Of a DNA stretch of 63,108 nt, positions 17,135 to 26,282 are shown piece after piece. The notes under the pieces are model-generated. The model was given only the letters and a program-made list of their open reading frames with translations, did no database searches and had not been told where the DNA came from. The number at the start of each line of letters is the position of its first letter. Position 1 is the first letter of the stretch. Location: positions 206,655 through 269,762 of the forward strand of contig OKRB01000086.1 in the NCBI GenBank assembly GCA_900290245.1, given 5' to 3'. Both the position numbers and the translations under genes were made by a program. The DNA is from Candidatus Sulfuritelmatomonas gaucii (lineage in GTDB: Bacteria; Acidobacteriota; Terriglobia; Terriglobales; Acidobacteriaceae).

Positions 17135-17928
17135 AGCTTCACGGGCACACTCAGTCCGTCAAAAGCCAGCCTGGCGTTCTCAGGAAGTGTGCGGTTGGTA
17201 ATTTCGTGGCCAAGATCGTGCGAAATGTGCGTGAACCAGGTCTGCCGGGCTCCGATTCGCTTGGCCCATTCGAGCGATTGCTGCAATGTGGAGTGACTGG
17301 GATGAGGCTTGTGACGTAACGCCGACAGCACGAGAACTTCAACACCTTCGACGAGAGCAAAGCTCTCCTCGGGAATCGCGCTTACATCGGTCATATAGGC
17401 CGCGTTGCCGAAGCGAAATCCAGCAATCTGCTGCTCCCCGTGCTTGAGCGGTATGCGGATAAACTCCACACCGAGCACGGCATTGCGCGCCGCTAGTGGT
17501 TCAAGATACACCCGGGCGCGCGTAGGGTAAGTAGCCTCGGGAGAAAACGTGTACTCGAAGGTACGCCGCAGAACCGCGGTTGCTTCGGCATCGGCGTAAA
17601 GCGGGACCGTTTCGCCGCGTCGTGCCGCAACAAAACTTAGGGGGCGCAGGTCGTCCATGCCCAGGATGTGATCTGCATGCCCGTGCGTATACAACACCGC
17701 ATCAACCCAGGCGAGTCGCTCGCGCAGCGCCTGTTCACGAAAGTCCGGGCCTGTATCAATCACCACGATGCGTTCCGCGCCGGCCCCGGCTTCGGTCCAG
17801 CGCAGCAGCACCGAAGGCCGCAGCCGGCGGTCGTGCGGATCGGTTGACGTGCAGACCGCGCATCCACACCCCAGCGTTGGCACCCCCATCGAGGTTCCTG
17901 TTCCCAGAAATGTAAGCGTAGCGTCCAT
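17131..17928 (-). CDS. metallo-beta-lactamase-fold hydrolase (PhnP-like)
   Basis: A 265-residue protein with the metal-binding signature LYTHGHADHILGMDDLRP (HxHxDH). It begins TLTFLGTGTSMGVPTLGCGC, and the CGCAVC cysteines are typical of the PhnP/phosphodiesterase subgroup. I chose the ATG at 17928, which has GGAAA upstream and starts at the first beta strand; an upstream frame extension of 50 residues has no recognisable content. The family hydrolyses phosphodiester substrates such as cyclic ribose phosphates. The substrate here is unknown. Confidence 0.85.
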   Translation of the reverse strand: MDATLTFLGTGTSMGVPTLGCGCAVCTSTDPHDRRLRPSVLLRWTEAGAGAERIVVIDTGPDFREQALRERLAWVDAVLYTHGHADHILGMDDLRPLSFVAARRGETVPLYADAEATAVLRRTFEYTFSPEATYPTRARVYLEPLAARNAVLGVEFIRIPLKHGEQQIAGFRFGNAAYMTDVSAIPEESFALVEGVEVLVLSALRHKPHPSHSTLQQSLEWAKRIGARQTWFTHISHDLGHEITNRTLPENARLAFDGLSVPVKL

Positions 17929-18127
17929 ACGAAAGTTTCCAGCGTTCAGGAACCAGCCACTCATGATTCTCTGCCGGCTCTGGCGCGATGTTCTGTTGCT
18001 GAGTCTGCTCTCTGGTCTTTCCGGATGGTCCGCGTTGGATCGCGGTTTCCTGATTGCTGCCTGATGCGGAACGGTCAAACAGCCGCCAGCTCCATGATCT
18101 CCGGCTGGAGACGAAAAGCTGATCCTC

Positions 18128-18748
18128 TCACTTCTTCGCAGGTGGAGGCGCGGCGGGCTGTACGGTCATCATGCTCGTCAGTTCCAGAAAACCCATGCGC
18201 GCCTCGAAGAGCGCCGATTGCAGCGCGCGATCCTCTGCGGAGGTCAGGTTGCCACGCGTTTTCTCGGCCAGGATTCCCAGCAGATCGATGGTTGCGCGCG
18301 CGCCAACGATATCGACACGCGGCCGCTGGCCTTCTTCCGTTCCCGCGCCCATTTGCAACATCGCGGTTAGATAAAGCTGCTGGATAAGGTGTTCGAACCC
18401 AATCTGCGGCGGAGCGCCCGCAGCGGGATTCTGGGCGCGAATCAGGTCCTCTAGCCGTTGTGCTGAAGCCTCGTAAGCTGCCTTCTGCTCATGGCTCTCT
18501 TCGGCGGTCGGCGGCGGAGGCAGCTCATCTGCCAGCTTCGGCTCCGCAGCAAGTTCCGCAACCGGCTTCGCAGGCTCCTTTGCTTCATCGTGCGGCGCTT
18601 CATTCACCACGAGGCGCGGTCCCGGCGCAGGTTCGCCGGGTGTGGGCGCTGGCTCAGTCGGCTGGGGTGCCGCTTCCCGCCCCTCTTTCTCCTCATCCGC
18701 TTTGATCTTGCGCCGGTCAATGACTTCGAATTTTGGTTTCTCGCTCAT
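18128..18748 (-). CDS. DUF1844 domain protein
   Basis: A 206-residue protein. The N-terminal 95 residues are acidic, Pro/Glu-rich and probably disordered. The C-terminal 90 residues hold the helical DUF1844 domain (FEHLIQQLYLTAMLQMG, IDLLGILAEKTRGNL, LQSALFEARMGFLEL). The domain is widespread in Acidobacteria and related phyla and has no established function. It is upstream of, and in line with, the ribF/hydrolase pair. Confidence 0.85.
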   Translation of the reverse strand: MSEKPKFEVIDRRKIKADEEKEGREAAPQPTEPAPTPGEPAPGPRLVVNEAPHDEAKEPAKPVAELAAEPKLADELPPPPTAEESHEQKAAYEASAQRLEDLIRAQNPAAGAPPQIGFEHLIQQLYLTAMLQMGAGTEEGQRPRVDIVGARATIDLLGILAEKTRGNLTSAEDRALQSALFEARMGFLELTSMMTVQPAAPPPAKK

Positions 18749-18842
18749 ACTCTTAAGCTTCTCATCCCGGCCGTGGCACTTGCCATCGTGGCACCAACCA
18801 CCCGCTATTCAGCTCGCCCGTTGGGCCGCTCGGCCTGCATTG

Positions 18843-20057
18843 TCACTTGCCGAGCTTCGGCGGCGCGGCCAGAATACTGGCCGCTCCCGTGGTCTTTCCG
18901 GCGCTGTACCGGAACGTCTGGGACCGCTCTTCCGCGTCGGATCGAATCATCGCCAGGGCAAATGCGCGACGTCCATTCTTCAGCTGCAGCTCCGCAGCGC
19001 TCGTAATCTGGCCTGCCACGGTTCTGTCTTCCAGCGCCAGCTCCGCCCCGGATGCGGGCACGGGCCCCGTCAACTCCATCGGCCGCAGATGCCGATGCAC
19101 ATTACCGCGTGAGCGGATGCGCTCCACAATCTCCTGTCCCAGATAGCAGCCTTTGGCAAAGTGCAGCGCCCGCATCTGTGCCGTCTCTTGCGGCAGCTCC
19201 CGTTCCGTCATATCGATGCCGTACGCCGGGATTCCCTCGGCAATGCGAAATGCCTCAAGCGATATGCTGCCCACCGGCGTGGCTCCGGCTGTTCGCAGGC
19301 ACGACCATAGCTTCGCCAGTCCTGCAGAAGGAAGCCAAAACTCGTAGTGCGGCACCAGTGTTCCATGAACGCGAAGAATCCTCAGATCCCACCCGTTCCA
19401 CTCAATGCTGGTTCCCGCCATCGGGATCCCAACCACCGGCAAGCCCACGCGCTCGAGGACCTCGCCTGCCAGGGGGCCGGTCAGGCCTACAGCCGTTTCA
19501 GAGCCCGTTTCGCCCACTTGTTCTTCGCCCAGGGGAACGAGCTCCACGTCGTCCATGATGATGAAACGATTCAGGTGGGCGAGCAGCTTGTCCGTCTGGT
19601 CGGCTGCAATCTCAAGTTCAAGCCCGGACTCGCCCGCAAACGGGGTGCCGCGAAGCCGGTCCTCGCTTTCCGCTTCTGCGCCAACTGAGCTTCTCCGCTG
19701 AGGCGACATCTCTTCGCCGAGCCGCCAAACCGTCAGGTCGCCTTGAATACGCCCTTGGGCGTTCAGAACAAAGTTCCAGGCGCCGGTATTGGGGAAGAGA
19801 TCGTTGACGGTATTGGTGACCATGCCGCTAAGCCAGCGGAAGCGGTCGCCGCCGCGCACGGCCACTCGGCGCATCCAACCAAGATCATGGATCGCGGCTC
19901 CGGCGGCAAGGGCCGCTATTTCCACATCTGGCGCGTCCAACTCCTGTGGGGTCAGCACGCCACGGTACACGCCGAGCCCGTGGGGTGGACGTGAAGATTC
20001 AAGCATGGTGGCCAGGGCGCTGGGCTGCAGATTTGTGGCAAGATCGGACTGAGCCAT
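18843..20057 (-). CDS. ygfZ: folate-binding YgfZ/GcvT-like protein
   Basis: A 404-residue protein with the YgfZ signature FAKGCYLGQEIVERI (K-G-C-Y-x-G-Q-E), whose Cys is needed for its role in repairing or assembling Fe-S clusters with tetrahydrofolate. GcvT-like folds occur earlier (GDRFRWLSGMVTNTVNDL, GAWNFVLNAQGRI). It is longer than E. coli YgfZ because of an insert around residues 115-140 (ratio of charged residues high, no motif). Start at the ATG at 20057. Confidence 0.85.
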   Translation of the reverse strand: MAQSDLATNLQPSALATMLESSRPPHGLGVYRGVLTPQELDAPDVEIAALAAGAAIHDLGWMRRVAVRGGDRFRWLSGMVTNTVNDLFPNTGAWNFVLNAQGRIQGDLTVWRLGEEMSPQRRSSVGAEAESEDRLRGTPFAGESGLELEIAADQTDKLLAHLNRFIIMDDVELVPLGEEQVGETGSETAVGLTGPLAGEVLERVGLPVVGIPMAGTSIEWNGWDLRILRVHGTLVPHYEFWLPSAGLAKLWSCLRTAGATPVGSISLEAFRIAEGIPAYGIDMTERELPQETAQMRALHFAKGCYLGQEIVERIRSRGNVHRHLRPMELTGPVPASGAELALEDRTVAGQITSAAELQLKNGRRAFALAMIRSDAEERSQTFRYSAGKTTGAASILAAPPKLGK

Positions 20058-20200
20058 GGGGTCTTTTCCGCGGTTCGGCGCCGTTTTTCCGCATGAATTG
20101 AACGCGGAACCGCATCCTGATTATAGCCTTGAAGTATGCGGCGAGATTGCCGATCCGGGACTCGAGGGCGCCGCACAGAAACATCCCGCAGGGAGAATGG

Positions 20201-21973
20201 ATGAAAGAAAAGCTCAAAAGCAGAAGATCAACCGGGACCGGGGCCGCTTTTGCCCTCCTGCTCTGTCTGCCGCTGGCCGCGCTCGCAGCGGCCCGGCAAA
20301 ACGCGCCGGCGGCTCCGCAAACTCCGCCTGCCACATCCGCACCCGTGCCGGCTCCCTCGTCGCCCGCCAGCCCGTCAAAGGGCAATCAAACCGCCAAGCC
20401 CTTCACCCACATCACGCCCGAGCAGGCCCAGCAGCTCTTCGCGCTGGTGGACGAACTTCTCAAGTTTTCCTCGCAAGACACTGGTTTGCCGATTAAAAGC
20501 TCCGTCAAACGCCAGATGACCACCCGAGCCGCTGTCGAGTCCTATCTCGATGAGAAATTCAACGAAGACGAGAGCGCAAAGCGGTTGGAGCGGGACGAAA
20601 TTGTGCTCAAGAAATTCGGCCTGCTCGACCGCGACTTTGACTTGAAGCCGTTTCTGCTGGAGCTGCTCAAGGAACAGATCGAGGCCTACTACGACTCGAA
20701 GACCAAAACTGTGAACCTGCTCGACTGGGTGGATCCTGATGAGCAAAAGCCCGTCATGGCGCACGAGCTGACCCACGCCCTGCAGGACCAGCACTCCAAT
20801 TTGGAGAAGTGGGACGACCAGACGCCTGACGACGTTTCAACCGACGCAACCGGCGACGAGGATCACCTCGCCAAAGACGAAATGGATACAGCGCGCGATG
20901 CGGTGGCCGAAGGCCAGGCGACGGCCGTCATGTTCGACTACGTACTCAAGCCGCTTGGCAAGAGCCTTGTCAAGGATCCCGAGGTTCTGGACATTGTGAA
21001 GTCGCAGATGAACTCCAGCGCTGACTCTCCGGTGATGGCGCGCGCGCCGCTCCTGCTTTCTGAGTCTTTGCTGTTTCCCTACCGTGAGGGCCTCAGTTTT
21101 GAGCAGGACGTGTGGATGGACCAGGGCCAGGCGGCAGCCTTTGCAGGCACGCTCGATCGCCCGCCGTCTTCAAGCTGGGAAATCATCAACCCGCGCATGT
21201 ACGAGGAAAAGCGCATGCCGGCGATCCCCCTGCTGCCTGATATTCATCCGGTCGTCGATTCGCTCTACCGGCCCTACGATATCGGCCAGATTGGCGAGCT
21301 CGACGTGCACATTATCACTGAACTTTTTGGTGGCGACGCCTCGGCACGAGATCTGACTCCTGCCTGGGATGGCGGCCTCTATTGGGCGGGGCAACTGCGC
21401 AGTGCAACTACCCCCGCCGAGCAGGATACGACCAAGTCGCTGGGGCTCTTCTACCTCTCCATTTGGAAATCCGCCGATTCGGCTCAGACCTTCGCTAAAC
21501 TCTATGCCCGCAACCTCTCGCGGAAGTATTCCAGCGTTCAGAAAGTTTCGCAGTCCGACGCCGCGCCATCCGGAAGCGGATCCACTGAAGAGGTGTACTC
21601 GACCGACGAGGGGCCAGTGGTTCTCACAATTCGCGGCAAGATGGTCTTCGTGGCTGAAAGCTTTCCTTTGCCGATGGCGCGCAAGCTGACATCGCTCATC
21701 CTCGACGCGCAAGGCAGCGGGGCGCTGCGCATCACTTCGGCGCCGCTCCATGAAACGCCTCTCGGCCCGCTTGTTGCCGATCCTTCGGCAAAACTGGCGA
21801 TGAATCCCGCAGCGGCAGGCGCGGCAAAAAGTGTTCCCTCCTCCGGCATCGGCGGACCGCTCTCTGGCGATCTCGTCAGCTTCTTCGGCGACTGCGGCGT
21901 GATGAAGGCCGCGGTGGACGCTGAAAAGCGCGCCGCACGTCGCGAGTTCGCACTGCGCCGTTCTTTACCTTGA
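20201..21973 (+). CDS. secreted zinc metallopeptidase-like protein (HELTH...E, gluzincin-type)
   Basis: A 590-residue protein with a signal peptide (AFALLLCLPLAALAAARQ) and an Ala/Pro-rich linker (about 30-70). PVMAHELTHALQDQH gives the zinc ligands His188 and His192 with catalytic Glu189. The third ligand is probably Glu237 in AVAEGQATAV, an EGxA pattern known from gluzincin-like peptidases. The C-terminal half is unrecognised. I chose the ATG at 20201 (AGGGAGA upstream); an upstream ATG at 20129 would displace the signal peptide. Substrate unknown. Confidence 0.75.
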   Translation: MKEKLKSRRSTGTGAAFALLLCLPLAALAAARQNAPAAPQTPPATSAPVPAPSSPASPSKGNQTAKPFTHITPEQAQQLFALVDELLKFSSQDTGLPIKSSVKRQMTTRAAVESYLDEKFNEDESAKRLERDEIVLKKFGLLDRDFDLKPFLLELLKEQIEAYYDSKTKTVNLLDWVDPDEQKPVMAHELTHALQDQHSNLEKWDDQTPDDVSTDATGDEDHLAKDEMDTARDAVAEGQATAVMFDYVLKPLGKSLVKDPEVLDIVKSQMNSSADSPVMARAPLLLSESLLFPYREGLSFEQDVWMDQGQAAAFAGTLDRPPSSSWEIINPRMYEEKRMPAIPLLPDIHPVVDSLYRPYDIGQIGELDVHIITELFGGDASARDLTPAWDGGLYWAGQLRSATTPAEQDTTKSLGLFYLSIWKSADSAQTFAKLYARNLSRKYSSVQKVSQSDAAPSGSGSTEEVYSTDEGPVVLTIRGKMVFVAESFPLPMARKLTSLILDAQGSGALRITSAPLHETPLGPLVADPSAKLAMNPAAAGAAKSVPSSGIGGPLSGDLVSFFGDCGVMKAAVDAEKRAARREFALRRSLP

Positions 21974-22116
21974 AATGCGCCGACGGTCGGTGGAAAAACC
22001 TCTCAATACCCCACACCTGGTTCACAGCGTTTCAACCCGCGACCGCGCTATGATGAAATGCCGGACATGGCACGCGTCTCTGCACGCGACCATATTTGTT
22101 CGTCCAACCAGGGGGA

Positions 22117-22731
22117 ATGCACGTGCAAGGCAAGCTCGAAATCATGATGGGACCCATGCGCAGCAACAAAACCGCGGAACTGCTGCGCCGCGCCGACATG
22201 CGCCGCCAATACGCAAAGCAATATGTGATGGTGCTCAAACCGAGCGACGACACCAAGGGTGGCCCAGGTGTGGTTGAGAGCCGCAACCCCAACGGTGGCG
22301 GCAAAATGAGCGCCTTCGAATTCAAATCCAGCAATCCGTGGGAGGTGCTGCGCGCGATTCACGACAAGGAACAGGAGATCGGCAAGCGCGTCGAGTGTAT
22401 TGCCATCGATGAAGGCCAGTTCGTCGACCAGCTCTTTCTCTTCACCAAGTACCTGCTCGACGCTGGACACGATGTGCTCGTGGCCGGACTCGACCTCGAT
22501 TTCCGCGCCATTCCGTTCGGCGAGATGCTGAATCTGAGCTGGCTGGTGAACGCCTACGGCGGCAGCATCACCGAGTGCATGGCTTACTGCGCTTGCGGGG
22601 CGCGCGCCCTCTACTCGCAGCGCCTGATCGACGGTAAGCCCGCCCCCCACGACAGCCCCATCAAAATGCCCGGCGACTCCTATGAGCCTCGCTGCGCCGA
22701 GCACTTCGTGCTGCCGGGCAAGCCGCATTAG
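22117..22731 (+). CDS. tdk: thymidine kinase (type II)
   Basis: A 204-residue type II thymidine kinase: LEIMMGPMRSNKTAELLRR is the P-loop, CIAIDEGQFVD the Walker B with catalytic Glu, and CMAYCACGARALYSQR part of the zinc lasso. It phosphorylates thymidine for salvage. The P-loop reads GPMRSNKT instead of the usual GPMFSGKT, a notable but probably tolerable change. The start at 22117 begins just before the first strand; G-rich sequence abuts the ATG. Confidence 0.88.
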   Translation: MHVQGKLEIMMGPMRSNKTAELLRRADMRRQYAKQYVMVLKPSDDTKGGPGVVESRNPNGGGKMSAFEFKSSNPWEVLRAIHDKEQEIGKRVECIAIDEGQFVDQLFLFTKYLLDAGHDVLVAGLDLDFRAIPFGEMLNLSWLVNAYGGSITECMAYCACGARALYSQRLIDGKPAPHDSPIKMPGDSYEPRCAEHFVLPGKPH

Positions 22732-22751
22732 AACTCTGAGATTCGCCGAGT

Positions 22752-23612
22752 CTAAACCGCGCTCAGGTACTTCATGATGTTCGTGTAGCTGATCTGCAGG
22801 CACTCGAGCGGCGGCTTTTCTGTCTTGTCCTGCTCCACATACATGTTGGGAATATTGAAGCGCTCCGCCAACCGGAAGATCGAAGACCAGTCCAGCGTGC
22901 CTTCCCCCACTTCAGTGAAGAATTGAGAGCCCGGCCCCGTATCAGTCGAGGTGGGGGAATTCGGCAACCGGTCCTTCAGGTGGAGCGACTGCATGCGCTT
23001 GCCGTACTTGCGCAAGAGGGCCACTGGGTCGCGCCCGGCTTGGGCCACCCAATAACAGTCCATCTGCCACTGCACCACCGAAGGATCGGTCCGCTCCATC
23101 AGAATGTCGAATCCGGTCACTCCATCGAATTGCTTGAATTCTGTATCGTGGTCATGGAAGCCGAACTTCAGGCCCAGCGTCTTCGCTTTTTCACCCCATG
23201 TGTTGTACTGATCTGCCGCACGCTTGAAGCCATCAGCCGAGTCGCCGACATTGCCGGGCACCGAGGAACAGACCACGCACTCTACGCCGAGTTCCTTCGC
23301 GTAATCAAAGCGGGAATCAAAATCGCCGTAGGCGAAGTGCGCGCTCGGCGCCATGAGGCCGGCATCGGCGATGGCTTGGCGCAGATCCTTGGCGGTCACC
23401 TTGTACTCGGCCACAAAGGTTTCCACCGTGCGGTAGCCGATCTTGCGAATAGTCGCGAGCGTGCCCGGCACGTCGTTCTGTAGCACGCTGCGCACGGTGT
23501 AAAGCTGGACGCCGACCGGCCGGTCCACCTTCCTTGCAAAAGCACCCGGCGCCAGGGCCATGGTGGCCAGGCCGGCCACGGCGTTTCCAGCAAACTCTCT
23601 TCGCGTCAGCAT
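22752..23612 (-). CDS. exported sugar-phosphate isomerase/epimerase-like TIM-barrel protein
   Basis: A 286-residue xylose-isomerase-like TIM barrel with a Tat-type signal (LTRREFAGNAVAGLATMALA) and core phrases VGVQLYTVRSVLQ, LKFGFHDHDTEFK and MDCYWVAQAG (metal ligands Glu/Asp/His of the family). Start at 23612, with GGAGG upstream. Such exported family members accompany Gfo/Idh oxidoreductases and DUF1080 proteins in 3-keto-glycoside cleavage systems, and both occur in this locus. It is divergent from the transaldolase operon and shares its promoter region, which holds the AATYGATTGAC motif. Confidence 0.85.
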   Translation of the reverse strand: MLTRREFAGNAVAGLATMALAPGAFARKVDRPVGVQLYTVRSVLQNDVPGTLATIRKIGYRTVETFVAEYKVTAKDLRQAIADAGLMAPSAHFAYGDFDSRFDYAKELGVECVVCSSVPGNVGDSADGFKRAADQYNTWGEKAKTLGLKFGFHDHDTEFKQFDGVTGFDILMERTDPSVVQWQMDCYWVAQAGRDPVALLRKYGKRMQSLHLKDRLPNSPTSTDTGPGSQFFTEVGEGTLDWSSIFRLAERFNIPNMYVEQDKTEKPPLECLQISYTNIMKYLSAV

Positions 23613-23747
23613 TGTGACTTTTCCTCCCAGACATTCAGCCAGCGGGGCGACACGCTGCATGGAGCCGAATGCCATTGTAAAGAGCGCGGCGCAATCGTCC
23701 TCGCAGGCTCTCAAATGGTGGACTCAAAAGCAGGAGAAATCTATTAC

Positions 23748-23758
23748 AATTGATTGAC
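23748..23758 (+). promoter_or_regulatory. candidate operator, shared motif site A
   Basis: AATTGATTGAC, followed by GCTGT. The same core precedes the aldolase unit (36804, minus strand) and the third unit (37198). It lies between the divergent epimerase-like and transaldolase genes. Confidence 0.4.
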
Positions 23759-23816
23759 GCTGTCAAGAAACTCCGAGGCCGTCTGCAGATCCGTTCCGGC
23801 GAACGGCACCTGGCAG

Positions 23817-23846
23817 TTGACAATCGTTTGCAATCGATAATACCAT
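23817..23846 (+). promoter_or_regulatory. candidate promoter of the transaldolase operon with phased repeats
   Basis: TTGACA, 18 bases, then TACCAT. CAATCG occurs twice at a 10-base interval (23821 and 23831), partly between the two promoter boxes, so a regulator bound there could block RNA polymerase. A TAATAC hexamer with a shorter spacer is an alternative -10. Confidence 0.4.
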
Positions 23847-23985
23847 TTTCCTTCAGCGTTGTCGGGGAGCACGTCCCCTCTCTGATCGCCGCTGGAACGG
23901 CTTCGCGCTTGGGCATTGGCCCATGTCTGTGGTCCACTGGAGCCAGAGACACCAAAACGGGGAATCAGCCAGCCCGGGAGGAATC

Positions 23986-24990
23986 ATGCCGCAGAATCTG
24001 CTGAAACAGTTACGCAAATACAGTGTGATCGTTGTCGACACCGGCGACATCGAGGCGATGGAGCGGTTCAAGCCCCAGGATGCTACCACCAACCCTTCGC
24101 ACATTGGCAACGCCGCAAAGATGCCGAAGTATCAGCCCATCCTGGACGGCGAGCTGACCCGTGCACGCAAGGAGCTGGGACCCGCGGCGTCCGATGAGGC
24201 AGTTGCGAACCTGGCTTTCCGGCGGTTGGCGATCACCTGGGGCAAAAGAATCCTCGATATCGTCCCCGGCCGTGTGTCCACCGAGGTGGACGCGCGGCTT
24301 TCCTACGACACCGAAGCCTCGATTGCGCAGGCACGCAGCATCATCGCCCAGTACGAAGCGGAAGGAATCAGCCGCAACCGCATCCTGGTGAAGATCGCGG
24401 CCACCTGGGAGGGCGTGCGCGCTGCCGAGGTCCTGGAGAAGGAAGGCATCCACTGCAACATCACGCTGATCTTCGATCTGATCCAGGCGATTGCGGCTGC
24501 TGAGGCCGGCGCCACGCTCGTTTCGCCTTTCTGCGGACGCGTGCTCGACTGGTATCGGAAAGAAACCGGCAGGGATTATTTCGGTGCGGAAGATCCTGGC
24601 GTGATCTCGGTGACCCGCATCTACAACTACTTCAAAAAGTTTGGCTACAAGACACAGGTAATGGGCGCAAGCTTCTGGACGCCCGGCCAGGTGCGCGAGC
24701 TTGTCGGCTGCGATCTGCTCACCATCGCCCCCAAGGTGCTGGCTGAACTTGAAAGCACTGAAGGCGAGTTGACGTGCAAGCTCGATCCGGACGCGGCCAA
24801 AGCCATGCCCATCGAGAAGATTGTTGTCGACAGCAAGGCTACCTTCGAACGGCTGCTGGCCGCCAACCGCATGGCGACCGAAAAGCTGAAGGAAGGCATT
24901 GAAGGTTTCTCTGCCGCACTCGTTGAGCTGGAAACGCAACTTGCCAGGCGCGCGGCCGAACTCGAATCGCGGGCCGCAACAACCGTTTAA
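23986..24990 (+). CDS. transaldolase family enzyme with altered phosphate pocket (candidate sulfofructose transaldolase)
   Basis: A 334-residue protein colinear with E. coli TalB. The Schiff-base Lys136 is in RILVKIAATWEG, and DATTNPS, EVDARLSYDTEAS and SPFCGRVLDWY are conserved. TalB binds sugar phosphate with R181 and R228. The first is kept (CGR), but the second, in GASFRNIGEI of TalB, reads GASFWTPGQV here, so the Arg is Trp231. Nearby changes are NPSLI to NPSHI and LLFSF to LIFDL. The pocket that normally holds the C6 phosphate is therefore remodelled. In context I propose cleavage of 6-deoxy-6-sulfofructose with transfer of dihydroxyacetone to glyceraldehyde 3-phosphate. Start at 23986, with GGGAGGA upstream. 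First gene of an eight-gene operon. Family certain, substrate inferred. Confidence 0.8.
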   Translation: MPQNLLKQLRKYSVIVVDTGDIEAMERFKPQDATTNPSHIGNAAKMPKYQPILDGELTRARKELGPAASDEAVANLAFRRLAITWGKRILDIVPGRVSTEVDARLSYDTEASIAQARSIIAQYEAEGISRNRILVKIAATWEGVRAAEVLEKEGIHCNITLIFDLIQAIAAAEAGATLVSPFCGRVLDWYRKETGRDYFGAEDPGVISVTRIYNYFKKFGYKTQVMGASFWTPGQVRELVGCDLLTIAPKVLAELESTEGELTCKLDPDAAKAMPIEKIVVDSKATFERLLAANRMATEKLKEGIEGFSAALVELETQLARRAAELESRAATTV

Positions 24991-25081
24991 CTCTATGTGC
25001 GCTGCTTTTTTTGAAAGCGCAGCTTGATCGAGTGTTTTTGAGTGATGTCTTGCCCGCGTGGTAGAAGGGGTGACAGCCGCA

Positions 25082-26260
25082 ATGGGCGCCGGCAATTTGA
25101 TGATCGTGCAGGGCGGCGGGCCAACATCCGTCTTCAATGCCAGCTTATCGAGCGCGATTGAGGAAGCAACCAGCCAGCCGGGAATCGGCCGAATTTATGG
25201 CGCGCGCTACGGCATGCGTGGCCTCGTGAACGGTGACGTCGTTGAGCTCGACCAATTGACGGCCGGTGAGCTCCAGCTTCTGCACGATAGCCCCGGTGCG
25301 GCGCTTGGATCGTCCCGCCACAAGCCGAGCGATGAAGATTTCGACCGCATGGTGGCCACGTTCCGCCGGCTTGAAGTCCGATCGCTGATTTTCATGGGCG
25401 GCAACGGCACCATGCGCGGCGCGTCGCTCGTGAGCGAGCGCTGCCGCAAGTTGGGATTTGAGGTTCAGATCATTGGCGTTCCCAAAACCGTGGACAACGA
25501 CATTGCCATGACCGATCGCTGCCCCGGCTTTGCCAGCGCGGCGCGCTACATGGCGCAGTCAACGCGCGATCTTGGTATGGACATTCGCTCATTGCCGCAG
25601 CCGGTCACGATTCTTGAAGTCATCGGCCGAAGCATCGGCTGGCTGGCTGCCGCAACTGCGCTGGCAAAGGAGAAAGACGCGGACGCGCCACACGTTATTT
25701 TTCTGCCCGAGAAACCGTTCCAGGCAGACAAGTTCCTCGCGGATCTCGACGCGATCGTGACCAAACTCGGATGGGCGATTGTGGTCGCCAGCGAGGGCAT
25801 TCTCAATTCCGACGGCAGTCTGGTTTACGAACTGACCGATCCCACGCATCTCGATCCGCTGAAGCGCCCCATGACCGGCGGCGTCGGGCAGTTTCTCGCA
25901 GAGATGGTCGGAGAGAAATTGAAGATCCGCTGCCGAAGCGAAAAGCCCGGGCTGATTGCTCGAGCCGCGCGGGCTCACGTGTCGGCGCAAGACCAGAAAG
26001 ACGCCGAGATGGTTGGACGCGCCGGCGTGCGTGCGCTTGCCGCGAGCGAAACAGAGAAGATGGTGTCGCTCTTGCCGCTCGCGCATTCGGGCAAACGCGG
26101 ATATGAACTCGTTCCGTTGACTAGCGTCTCCGGCGTCGAACGAAAGTTTCCCGCGGAGTGGATTCAAGAAGCAGCGATCCCCGTCGGCAAAAAGTTCTTT
26201 GATTACGTGCGCCCGCTGGTGGGCGACCTTACACCCTATTTTGTGCGTTTTACAAACTGA
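25082..26260 (+). CDS. 6-phosphofructokinase, probably pyrophosphate-dependent
   Basis: A 392-residue PfkA-family protein. The catalytic loop reads PKTVDNDIAMTD; Lys in PKTxDND, in place of the Gly of ATP enzymes (PGTIDND), marks PPi-dependent members. The nucleotide loop reads MGGNGTMRGA in place of GGDGS, again unlike ATP-type enzymes. In this operon it would convert fructose 6-phosphate made by the transaldolase to fructose 1,6-bisphosphate. A LacD-like aldolase could then cleave that product to regenerate glyceraldehyde 3-phosphate. The ATG at 25082 has AGGGG about 12 bases upstream; GTG starts at 25058 or 25070 are alternatives. Confidence 0.82.
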   Translation: MGAGNLMIVQGGGPTSVFNASLSSAIEEATSQPGIGRIYGARYGMRGLVNGDVVELDQLTAGELQLLHDSPGAALGSSRHKPSDEDFDRMVATFRRLEVRSLIFMGGNGTMRGASLVSERCRKLGFEVQIIGVPKTVDNDIAMTDRCPGFASAARYMAQSTRDLGMDIRSLPQPVTILEVIGRSIGWLAAATALAKEKDADAPHVIFLPEKPFQADKFLADLDAIVTKLGWAIVVASEGILNSDGSLVYELTDPTHLDPLKRPMTGGVGQFLAEMVGEKLKIRCRSEKPGLIARAARAHVSAQDQKDAEMVGRAGVRALAASETEKMVSLLPLAHSGKRGYELVPLTSVSGVERKFPAEWIQEAAIPVGKKFFDYVRPLVGDLTPYFVRFTN

Positions 26261-26282
26261 TGGATGGTTCGAAAGGAAGAAG

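Noticed and set aside
25005..25030. Terminator after the transaldolase gene
   Set aside because: Only an imperfect stem with a bulge and no U-tract after it; the operon continues immediately.
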